From assembly GCA_947568835.1 (NCBI GenBank), contig OX387605.1, positions 25,937,269-26,001,268 of the forward strand: a stretch of 64,000 nucleotides of DNA. Direction: 5' to 3'. Shown here one piece after another: positions 11,831 to 23,700 of the stretch. Source of the stretch: Protonemura montana (taxonomy: Eukaryota; Arthropoda; Insecta; Plecoptera; Nemouridae). A program made the position numbers and the translations under genes. Every line of letters begins with the position of its first letter. Within the stretch, counting starts at the first letter, position 1. Under the pieces are notes generated by a model. It was given only the letters and a program-made list of their open reading frames with translations, did no database searches and was not told the origin of the DNA.

Positions 11831-13208
11831 GCACTGGTCTAATGGCGTCGGTGAATGAGTGGATGATGAACCTAACCTATTCTAGAACTGGAAAGGAAGA
11901 AGGAAAATCCAATGCTGGCACGAACCTACTCCTGTCGAAGAGCACCAAGGGGACCACCGGCTTAACGTCCCTTCCGAAGGACGGTACAACGCGAACAACA
12001 GGATTCCTCCACAAATCCATGCTGTCGAGAGGTTGATAAGCAAGGCGAGTGAAGTTGCTGTACTAACTTTCATCCCTCCAACCTCTCTCCCAAACAGAAC
12101 TGGTCATGTGTATGATGGTTACCCATCCAATACTTGACCCACCGCAGTGATTCTTAACTTTCATCCCTACAACGTCTCTCCCGAACAGAACTGGTCATGT
12201 GTATGATGGTCACTCATCCAATACCTGACCCAGCACAGTGTTGCTTAACTTTCATCCCTCCAACCTCTCTCCCGAACAGAACTGGTCATGTGTATGATGG
12301 TCACTCATCCAATACCTGACCCAGCGCAGTGTTGCTTAACTATCATCCCTCCAACCTCTCTCCCGAACAGAACTGGTCATGTGTATGATTGTCACCCATC
12401 CAATACATGACCCAGCGCAGTGTTGCTTAACTTTCATCCCTCCAACCTCTCTCCCGAACAGAACTGGTCATGTGTATGATTGTCACCCATCCAATACCTG
12501 ACTCAGTGCATTGTTGCTTAACTTTCATCCCTCCAACCTCTCTCCCGAACAGAACTGGTCATGTGTATGATGGTCACTCATCCAATACCTGACCCAGCGC
12601 AGTGTTGCTTAACTATCATCCCTCCAACCTCTCTCCCGAACAGAACTGGTCATGTGTATGATTGTCACCCATCCAATACATGACCCAGCACAGTGTTGCT
12701 TAACTTTCATCCCTCCAACCTCTCTCCCGAACAGAACTGGTCATGTGTATGATTGTCACCCATCCAATACCTGACTCAGTGCAGTGTTGCTTAACTTTCA
12801 TCCCTCCAACCTCTCTCCCGAACAGAACTGGTCATGTGTATGATGGTCACTCATCCAATACCTGACCCAGCGCAGTGTTGCTTAACTATCATCCCTCCAA
12901 CCTCTCTCCCGAACAGAACTGGTCATGTGTATGATTGTCACCCATCCAATACATGACCCAGCACAGTGTTGCTTAACTTTCATCCCTCCAACCTCTCTCC
13001 CGAACAGAACTGGTCATGTGTATGATGGTCACTCATCCAATACCTGACCCAGCGCAGTGTTGCTTAACTATCATCCCTCCAACCTCTCTCCCGAACAGAA
13101 CTGGTCATGTGTGTGATTGTCACCCATCCAATACCTGACTCAGTGCAGTGTTGCTTAACTTCGGTGATCACACGAGGACCGGTGTTTCCAACACGACAAA
13201 CTGTTCGG
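11831..13208 (-). mobile_element. 5S-rRNA-derived SINE, copy B (12 units, near full length)
   Basis: On the minus strand it reads from a 5S-like head at 13,208-13,160 (accggtcctcgtgtgatcac) through 12 tandem 91-bp units. It ends with a non-5S 3' segment at 12,065-11,831, which includes tccttcggaagggacgttaa, gccggtggtccccttggtgc and a terminal ccattagaccagtgc. The gggacgttaa block recalls conserved central domains of some metazoan SINEs, but I cannot assign a named domain. Units fall into three types that recur in order, a 273-bp higher-order period. No target-site duplication is obvious by eye. Confidence 0.85.
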
Positions 13209-15916
13209 TTTTCAAATAAATCCCCTCATTCATCAACTAAACTGCCTTCTTATGGCAACTGGCAGCGTTCCAAGGCAAAGGATTCAATTCTTGATTACAA
13301 TATCTAAAGTAATTTGATATAGTTTCATACAAAAAACTGTCGTTTTGCACCCTTACTACTCATGACTGTAAGGGGTCAAAATTAGCTCGAAAAAATCTGA
13401 AAAAACAGTACGTAGCGGAAGAATGTGGTTTTTTTTAGATCCCTTGAAATAATTTTAGATCTCTAAAAGTGTTTCGACGTGGACCTCTGCTCGCATAGGG
13501 GGTGTGACGATCCCTAACTCCTAGTCGAAGTGTAGTTAAAACAATTGCCACGGCGACTTCCAATCAGATGCAGTGAAAGTCAGCTGTTTCTGAGAGCATT
13601 AACACATCCAATCAATGGATTGATATTGCACACCGAGCTGGGACAGTTGGTACTCAATATCTGTATTCATACAACCATCAGATGACAGACGCATGAGGAA
13701 CTGTCAAGGTGTTCATTAGGCATAGGGAACTCGTCAAGTGCTCGCTGCGTCCGCTAGATTGCACCACTGTCACTCATACTCAACTGAGATTAAAAGCAAT
13801 TACCACGAGATGGTGCGTTAAGTGCTAGTGCACCTGCAAATCCACCTGCCATTGTTGACTGGTGGGAGGGGGGAGGGGGGGGGGGGGGACAGAAAAGGGT
13901 GCGAATCGCCCCCATTCAACACATTGACGGGGACCACGTGCCGTCAGTGTCCAGTAATCAGGCCTCGTTTGTCTCCCAAGAATCTTACCTACCTGCGTTT
14001 GCTGGGGTTAATTTGTGTAAAAAGTTGGGTGGGTGAGCGTTGTGTTTATAAGTAGGCTGTTTCCTGCTTAGCTCGAGGACATCCGTTATGAATGGGGCAT
14101 TGTAATGCACTTAACGGCGCGTTAACACCTGGCCATGTTACAAATTGTTGAACATTAGGTATCAATTAAATTACTTCTTTAACAATATGGTCACTCATAT
14201 GATCGCTTTTTGGCTCATTTAAGCTCTACACGGCTGAGAGTGACAATGTTTCCTAGAACCGTTGTGGGGAATGGGACGGGGGGGGGGGGGGGGGGGGGGA
14301 GGCACACCCTCAAACGCCACAATATTTGTACAATATTTCTTTTAGTTTCTGTAACTTTGCAGCCCGATAAAACGGCCTCGTTGAACGCGTGGACTGCCGA
14401 TACGAGTACAAAATAAACGAAATGTTTCATGAAATTGGCAAGTGGCACCGCGTGTAAGATTCGCTGTTTACTGTTTCTTCGGCAATTATTTCAATGGAAC
14501 AACATTGACATTCTGCAACTTTGTCAGCCACCACGAGGCAAAGACAAAGCCAAATTTTCATTGCGAATTTTACAATACGAACGACCGAATCGGTTCTTTG
14601 AAAATTATGGGTTCTAACTGACATTTCCCCCCCAAAAAAATTGTATGGTGTCAAAATTTAAATGCAGAGTAGGCAGTGCCCACGGCTCATGTGCACGTGA
14701 CAGGCGTGGTGTTGTTGAGCGGGGTAATTAGAGGGTGACTAAACCGTCGGCTGGAGAAATTGCAAATCATTGCCCAGAAGTTCACGTTTTCAGATTCATG
14801 GATCTGTAGTTTTTTAACCGAGTTGTGAAGTCTCAGTTTGGTATAAAATTAAACAAGTTCACTAACAAGGCATTCGAAGGATTGAAGGCAAGTCTACCGA
14901 ATGTTCAGGACATTTTTGAGTCTTATTTTTTCAAAATTGTCATGAATAATATACATGTAAGTCCACAGAAGACTTCGATCGAAGGGATGCGTTGGACATG
15001 ACTCGAACTGTGCCCCGTCGTCTATCAATTCCGAGCTGTCCTGGCATACAGACTCACACAGGATAGGAGACCAACATGGAGTCGTACCTATGTGCAAGTG
15101 TATAAATCATAGCAGCACACAAAATTGATAATTCAACGCATTTTACCCAGAGTCCCGTTTTATCCGTGAAAGATGAACGGTAGTTGCATGATGTCATAAT
15201 AGAACCGCCAAAGCTTATATTTAAAAATGTAAAATATATTTTGTTACAAAATCGACGTTACCCTAGAGATCCTACCAACAGATGTGTTATTCATGACTCG
15301 ATTGAAGTGAATGAAGAAAAGCTAGACGATTTATTTACGATACCTGGCTTTGGCTACGATATTCGATCGAAATAGCGATGTCCTGCGATACTTTGCTATC
15401 TTATTGGTCAATCAAAATGAAAATTATATTTGCCAATTTTGTTCTAAATTCATAATGGTTTAGTCAAATGAACAAACCACAAAAATGCACCATTCTTTTC
15501 TCAGCATCGACCAACTTTACTAAGAACTGACATTCATTATCTTCTGAAAGTGAAATTCAAACATATTATTACCTTGATCTTTGAAACTGACAGCTGTCAC
15601 GACCTGTCAAAATTCCACAGATTTTTCTGTTAGGTTCTATTTCTGGCTACTACTGGGCGCTGCGATCGCCTAATCACGGGCCGCTGAAATCTTAGCAAAA
15701 TCAGCCGAGTGTCTCTTCCTTTGCGGGCAGCAAAACAGAAGACCAATGTTCTAGCCTCCTTGTCTCAAGCATCTCTCACGTTTTCAATCATATTCAAAGT
15801 TTTAACGTTGAGAGGACAGTTTTCCTTGAAAAGCAAATGTATCACTAAATACCTACCCTCTTCCAAACCAATACCAACATTTCAGTTCTACCTGAGTAGG
15901 TAGAATGTAATGACTA
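13209..15916. other. Intergenic DNA, no gene seen
   Basis: No exon supported. Holds G-rich tracts at 13,862-13,888 and 14,278-14,299 (22 consecutive G). The short frame at 15,184-15,375 has no recognisable family. Confidence 0.5.
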
Positions 15917-16160
15917 GAGTTTTAACAAAAACTAGTTGAACTGGGTTTTGAATGCTAAGTAAAGGACAGTTAAATTTCTCGACGTTTCGCATCATGTACT
16001 AGTTACTTCTCTAACATTTGATAAAGTAACAGGTACAAGTTACAAAACGTTGGGAAATTTAGTTGTTCTTCACTTAGCATTGAAAACCCAGTTGAAATAG
16101 TTTTTGTTAAAACTAGTGCTAAGTTTACATCAAGTAGACATGAGTCTTAAAACAATCAAA
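15917..16160 (+). mobile_element. Penelope-like foldback element, short copy
   Basis: Same inverted arms (ttaacaaaaactagttgaac; gttgaaatagtttttgttaa) with almost no interior, then the one-sided extension tttacatcaagtagacatga. Its left arm is of the cgaaacgtcg type and its right arm of the acaaaacgttggg type. A short shared flank (tagagtt at both ends) may be a target-site duplication. Confidence 0.6.
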
Positions 16161-17670
16161 AAGATTAGAGTTAATTTTATCACTGATTACAGTCAAAGTA
16201 TTTCTAGTTAAGTTTTGTAGTCGTACATTTCCTGAATCCTCGTGCCACAACTTGTAAGTGAACCAACAATCTACCCGAATGTTTCACAATTTGCAAATCT
16301 AGCACCTACTGACTGTTGGCATGTCAACCCGCGTCTCTGCCTGTCCATTAGCCCGCTCGACCCTCGAGTACCCGCGCCCATTGTCTGTCACCCTCCTCAA
16401 AGACGGCGTCCTCGTGTCATCGCCTACCTGCCTCCCTCCACGTCGCTAATGATTCTGATAACATCGCGATCCCAATTTTTATATCTTATAATATAGTATA
16501 GTCTGTACATTCCTCTGTATTACAACAGAGTAGGAATTCCTAGACTTAAATAATAAATAAATAAAATAAATAAATAAATAAAATAAATTGATGATCTCGC
16601 CTGATGGGATCACGCTAATGAGTTATAATTAGATCTCCGTGGTGATGGACAAACACATCGCCTCATTATTGCCTCATCAACGCCTCCAGGTCAGTTACAC
16701 TACTTAACGAATGCAGATCGAATCAAATTGTTGTTTTCTTCATGGGTTTCTTTTGCTAAACGGTTCATTGCCTGACCACCGTGACTCGATTCTTAGAGCT
16801 GATGGCAAAAACAAAAACACAATGCTCGCAATTGAGCCTGCGGTCTTGGGTCCGGGGTTCGTATCCCATGCGGTGACATCGCGGTCACTTCACTGTCCAC
16901 TCGCGATGACAGGTAATCGCACTTGTTGTAATTACCCTGCGCACAGAGTAAATTATACTCGTCGTCGATTACCAATAACGATGTTTTGCCTGAAAAACGC
17001 GATCGGCTTATTTTTTGTTTTGTTTCCGAGGGCAAGGATCGCCCTGATCGAATCCGGGTGGCGGTGGTGTAACCGTCCGATCGTCACGTCACGTGCACCC
17101 AATCGATTCGTCGCCACGGACCTGCGATAGCAATATCAAGATAAAAGGTAAATAAACCCAGTTGCAGGTTTCCCACACTAGCAACGATAAATAATTAACT
17201 ACATCATAAATATTCATCAAACTTTTAATTACATTTATTACTTAATCGTCTCGCATCGCACCCTTCGCTCCGCTGGTTTGATCGGTGCCCGCCGAGGCGC
17301 CAGCATCGACCAATCACCGTCTAGCTCACTGACAACAGCGCCCAGCATCCCTTACCTCATGCTCGCCACTGATTGGTCCAGCCAGCGCCGGCGCAGACCC
17401 TATCGCTCTTTAATTCCCGCTCATCGGACTCATTTCCATCGCTGGCGGGGGAGGGGGTGCCGGGGTGCATGATAGGGGAATTTAAGGTTCATTATCTAAG
17501 TGAATGTTTGAGGGGTAGGTTCGTAATTGCCTCGTCTCTGTCGTGTCGCTGGGGGGAGGTTGAGAGGGTTGGCTGGTAGACTCGGTGTCGGGGGTCGGTG
17601 TCGTCAGTGTGGCTGTGGCAGTGGGACGAGAACGACGTGTGTTGACGACGACCACGACAGGGAAGACGAC
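16161..17670. other. Region upstream of homeobrain
   Basis: Contains an AATA-rich tract near 16,545-16,588, typical of a retroelement tail. Closer to the gene are two CCAAT-type motifs, 17,310-17,314 on the plus strand and 17,372-17,376 inverted. No TATA box is evident near the start codon, so the transcription start is not placed. Confidence 0.4.
16545..16588. repeat. (AAATA/AATA)n tract
   Basis: AT-rich run of AATA and AAATA units, probably the tail of an old retroelement or a plain microsatellite. Confidence 0.75.
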
Positions 17671-17794
17671 ATGATGGACCATCAGCAGCGATCCTCCGAG
17701 GAGGCAACCAGACCGAGGGCAGTGTACAGCATTGACCAGATCCTTGGCAATGGACGCACGGGGGAAGATCCACACCGGATTAGCAGCAAAGAAG
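17671..17794 (+). CDS. hbn: hbn coding exon 1 (octapeptide)
   Basis: Encodes residues 1-41 and the first base of codon 42. The donor is gaag|gttagt at 17,795, phase 1. The ATG-ATG pair gives Met-Met. The frame stays open upstream to 17,527 without another ATG. The octapeptide YSIDQILG lies in this exon, apart from the homeodomain. Confidence 0.88.
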
Positions 17795-20700
17795 GTTAGT
17801 TTTGTGCAGGGGATGGAGGCGTTTCGCAGGCTTGGGGAATATATTCACTTGAGAGTGACGAAACTTTCGCCAAAGTCTCGCGACGGAGGGCATTTACAAG
17901 GGATTGAGTCAGTAAGTTATCACGGGATTATAATTATTTATCACAGAATTGAAGAGGGCAATCAAAAGACTAGAGGGAAACCTGTCTCTCAATCATCGTA
18001 AATACAGTGAAGCAAATTTAATTTTAATTTTCTTGTCAACCAGCAAATAATTTCGCACATCAAATATCGAGAGTGTTTTCACAAAACTTAGGATCTCCTG
18101 CGATTATAATTGAAGGTACAAGATCAGCGAGCTGGTGACGGGAAGTGGTGGTCTGTTGTTCTTTGCGAGGAGGCGTTTAGTGACATGTTACCGTAATGAT
18201 GGGGTTGACGGGTGCCAAGATGAGAGGGCATCATCTTTTGTGTACAAGCACTTGAGCAAAGAATCGTATAGTTATAAAAGCTTTCACTGCTAAAGTGGCA
18301 TTCAAGGAACAAGCGGACGAATCTTAAAAATTAGAAACTGACTTTCAAGTGATTTCCTCTGAGATGATAGCATCTCGTCGTCGACAGCAGCTTCAATGGC
18401 ATTTTGGAGGCAATGAAGATTGCGATTGGATAACGCTGCATCAAGTGGTTTGACAGACAGAAACACGGTGTTCGTCTCACCAGAGTCAGGGGTTCGAACC
18501 CCCTTGGCTTGACATTGCACTGACGGGACATTCTGCGAAAAAATGTTCTGTGAAAAGAATAGGTAACTGTTGTCGGTACCGTAAGACAATATGAATTCAG
18601 AAGATCTCAGCAACTCCACGGCTACCAAACGTCGAATGACAATCTATGCTTCGTAGCAATATTTTCTTTTCAAAGTTACCGATACAAATGACCATCTTAT
18701 AAAATGCAGACCAGTTGTCTCCCCGTTTTGGCCACAAATCCCGGAAATGAACACGGCACCGTCACCAAGACGTGACGGGTTCCAGCTCAACGCTGGTTTT
18801 AATTTCCTGTGGCAACTCGGTTAGTAACAATTGGACAAGAACGTTATAAACTATAACTTTGAGGTGGGCTTCGGTCCCCTCCCCATCGCACCATCAGGCG
18901 AAGTATCTTTCAATTAGCACGTCAATCATATGGAGAGGGTGCCGTATAGTCGTAGGTTTCCACAAATGCAGCTTACAGAATCACACTAACTTGATGTCAT
19001 GCAAATGTAGTTAGTACGGGAGCGACAAGCACGAGTCATAGGAGGAACATGTCCAGAAGAGATGAAGGAACATATGTTCGTCAGGGTCACGGCTCCCACC
19101 GCAGGAGAGCGCGGTGATCGGAGGCCAAAATTAGCGCTTCGGAGGACCGTTAGCACGGCCCGGCGGCGACCCCTTGAGGCCAGTACCATACACACTGCTA
19201 CGCGGGGGTATTACCCCACCCGACCCGCTATTCACATTCGGAATACACTGTTATCGGTCACAATTGTCACTTGGACGTGGACAGAGGTGTAACGGAATAT
19301 CCTAATTAGTCAATCTAGATATTCTAATTTTAATTGCAATAACATATTAGTGCTGCCCGGTAGGTATCTGGTCGCTCTGCTAATTAGCTCGCGACGAAAT
19401 TAGTCGGCCTAGTTCTAATCGTCTTAGACAGCTTTATTGGTTTTGAAAGGTGATAAATATCACGACCAATTAATTGCCTGTTATTCCATTTACACGTGGT
19501 GATTGGTTATTGAAAGCTTTAGTTTTGCTGTTTCCTATAAGCTGCCGCGGCCGGTACATCGTTTCCAGGAATCTTTGGTGGTAAATCTCTAAACCACCAA
19601 GATGCTCGGTGGTTACGTTCCTTGTTCAACGGTTGTCACCCGTTGCAAGGTATCTCTAGTGATAGAATGTACCTGTGATCCTCCGAACTGAATTCGCGAT
19701 ATTATGGTAATATCGGTAGATTTTTGAACGCTAAACCCAACCTATGTCAGAGAACCCGACCGATGAAAGCTCTGCAAGCAGCGGTTTGTTCCTGTCAACC
19801 CTGAATTCTACATTATAATATTGGATTAGATATTTGATGGACGCAATATCTTTCAAATATTCAGAGTAGATAATAGTTTTGTCTCTATAACCATTTAGTT
19901 TTGATAGCATTGTGTTACGCGGTTGCATGGCAAATACCTATAGCTATCATCTCTAGAAATAATTCATACCATCTTCACAATGCTTTAGTCCTGCCAGTCA
20001 GGATCAGATCCTCTTGCGGGCTTCGACTCAATAATGTGCTGTGGTTGAATCCTGGGGCCGGGATTACACAACGCGGTGGTAAAACGCTCAGCGTCTTGAG
20101 GTACTCGAGGAAGATAATCTGCATTCGATTGGACGCGCTTTACGCGTCAGTCTGAAAGCGTCCAAAGACCTGGGGCTGTGCGATCTTAGCAGCTGGCTTC
20201 AGGTCACGTTCGAGGGATTCACTTTGGGAAACGGGTTGAGTGTATGCCACTGAAATTCCCTGTGAAAGATTATTTCTCCAAATTACGACGACTTGCAGCA
20301 CACACTGCGAGCTTGCCACAAAACAATTAGGTAATGCAAGCAAAACAAATTGGGTTTGAACAAATCTTTCAAATTTGTTTTGGTTATAGTAACAAGTTTT
20401 CATAAACTGCAGCGTTCCAAGCCCCTGAGTCATGAATCGTGAACCTTGAAAGACATCCGATAGTGAATCGCTGATCATCAACGCACTCTAATTTGCCATA
20501 CATTTACTAGGAACCAGCAAAAGCAATCCAAACAAACATTTCCAAGAAACACCGCAAAATTCAGCGACCAAGTGTTCGCACCTAACAGCGTCGCGACGCA
20601 CGTCGCCTCGTGGCGACGTCGGTATCAACCCCATCACTTGCATCCCTCTCAAAGATCGCTTTACTCAAGTTGGAAATCCAACAATAAACAGGGACAATAA

Positions 20701-23700
20701 TGACGCGAAGCATTACCATCAGAATGCCGTGAAGAGAGCATGGGACTTGAGTGGTCCGGTGCAGGGTGACGTTATCGATTCGTCGCCCAGTCCACCATTG
20801 TTTAGCATTAGCGGCGACATCAGACTGTTTGATCCTGGTGGTCGATTTCAAATTGTCTACATATATCACCAATTGTCACGGGTTAGCAAGGCTGTGGATC
20901 GCCGTCTTGTCCAGACGATATCAAATCCCTGTCGGAAACTGGGAGGTAGTGGGCGGTGGCTGGTCGGTGCTTGGGGAGGAATAACGACGTTTTTCAGTAA
21001 CTTTCTCAAGCGTTTCATCATCTCGCTCTCAATGTTAGATTCAATAGTTCCTGCCATTCTTAAATCATCGATTTGCATCTTACACAACCGTTTGTACAAC
21101 AACAATTCATAATTACAATGTGTTCATTTCATAACCATAATCATAAATAATATTAATAACAAATTATATTAAATATATATCAGTAAGCTAGACCTTAATG
21201 GTCAACCATATCTATAGATAGCTGTCGATTTTTAAATAAATTGATTTTCTCTCTCAAGGCAGTGGAGTTAGCAAGGCAGTGGAGTTAGCAAGGCAGTGGA
21301 GTTAGCAGCGGGGACGAGGTTTGAGCCTTGGCGAGGACATCTATGCTCTGACCGTAAAGAATGTCAACCTTATGTCGCTGTTGCGCCTCCATGCCTCCCG
21401 ATCACTTCGAGCCACGGTTCTTGCTGATCTCGATGCCATCACACCATTCGCGGCGTTCGATAATGACAAGAATTATTGCCCATTAATTTGTCTCTGAACT
21501 AACAAACAGATTTACAGTCGTATCACATATCTATGACCGTTGTGGCGAACTAACCTACAAATGCGAGAGGACCATACGGGTATTGGCAGGGTACAAACGC
21601 AGAACATGCATGCAAAGTGGTAAAGGGTCAATTGGATGATATCTGAATCAAGTTTTCCGAATTATTCCTTTCCAAATGCAAATGACGATGTGCTTGAACT
21701 GAAATAATAACCTGCAACTCGAGTTGCCGGAATAAATTGAAGCCAGCTACGCCGCCGATAATCCTTTCGGGCACAATGACAAGCTACTCGAAAAATACTG
21801 GCATACAATTCATGTAGGTACATCGCTACCTCTCATAAATCATAATACGATTATTATTATTTTTTTTATTAAGTTAAATCCTTTGTAATCTGATTCATTG
21901 TTTACAATGATGATGCTTGTGATATTAAACGTCTATATTCTTAATATGTGTGCTCTCATGATCAAGGGTGTATGTATTTGAATACGCTATACCTAATATG
22001 ATGGGATTGCTGTTTTTCTGTGTTCGGCCTTGCAAGAGGGGATTGCGCCTGGTTCGACCCATGCTAGGTAGCTTCACTTTGTAAGGCTGAGAGTTAATCT
22101 ACTTGTAAACATACCCTATTGTCATGTCCCTGCCTATAACATGCAACAGACGAGCGCTAGATTGAAGCAACGCGATGAAACGCGTCGCACATTCAGTAAT
22201 TCGTAATCTCAACTCGCACACAATTGACCTTTTCATTTCATGTCGATCCCTTTTCGCAATCCGAGCCTATAAAGCGAGCGAGGTATCGTTGCGTTACACG
22301 CAATGCGTTAGTCGCTCATCCGTGCGCACTCGTTTACGCATCCACTTCTCTCGATACGCACAATTAAAAGGTAATACTCGATAGGGGGCGCGACATCGCT
22401 TCTATAACAGCAATTATGTCGACTCACGAAGGGTGAGTCAAGAATATAATGAAGTCTACTGAATGGATTCAATTGTCATGATTTTAATATTGCGACTTTT
22501 TCTTCCATACAGCGTTCATGCGATAATTGATAGTAATTATCAATGAGCAATCGGTCTCGAAACGAACTAAAGCACTGGACGGTGCTGTTCATTTCTGCGT
22601 CCGCTTCTCAATTTAAGCCCCCAGTTTAATTTTAATATAACGTTCATTATACAAAATTCATCGCAAAAGCAGGCTAATATGCAAAGATCTTTTGCAAGCA
22701 ACTCATTGAATTCTCCCTAATTTGGTCCAGCTCTGGCCAGGGCTATGTCTGAAAGGACCGAGCTTCTAGAACACGTGCCGGCACGTGGTTGATTCGTACT
22801 CTCAAAGCTTACCCACTTGAACGCGCGGGATTACCTTCTGGCGAAATTATAATGCTATCTGTTCTACGATGACCGCTTACCGAATTTACTTCAATTATCG
22901 CTATTGAAAGTTCTCTAATTCGTTAAGTTGGAAGCGACTTGAATGAGACCGTGCACATAAAGTGGGCCAATATTCGTGTATGGAAAATAATTTAGCTGAA
23001 CTCTCTTCGCTGGGCTACCATAGGGCAGGGTGGTTACGGCAATTTATCCAATACAGAAGCGGGGATTTGCAAAGGTGACCCAAACGTGGGTGGGTAACGC
23101 AATTAGCATACAGAGTTTTTGTAAACATTCAGATTCTGAAGTGACATTTGTTACTATGTTGTTATTATGTATTATGTGTTATTATGGAAATGTGTTAATA
23201 TGAACAAAGTCGCATTCGCAGCTGCCCTAGGTCCGTCCGAGAGCTTTGTAGCTTCTACCCTCCTTCACATTTTTACCAAAATCGTAATGAAGGAAAATAT
23301 TTGAGGAAGTTTTTACTAATATAGCTAGTTAATTCTCGATTTGATTCACCAATGCTTGTGGCTTGGGGTATAATATACCAGTGCAACTGCAAAATATACA
23401 CCAATGACTCGAGGTTCCTGAAGAGCAAACTACGCTTAACTTCCTTCCATTACTAGCAGCGCTAATTCGACGCCTGACCACCTTCACCCACAGAGTCGGA
23501 GTGCGGCCGCGTGGAGAGCGGTTCAACGACGTCGGGAGACCTGGACGCCGATACCGGCGACGCCGACGGCGACGACGGCACGACGCCCGGCGACACCAAG
23601 CCGCGCAAGATCCGACGCAGTAGGACCACGTTCACCACGTACCAACTGCACCAGTTGGAGCGTGCGTTCGAGAAGACCCAATATCCGGACGTGTTTACAC

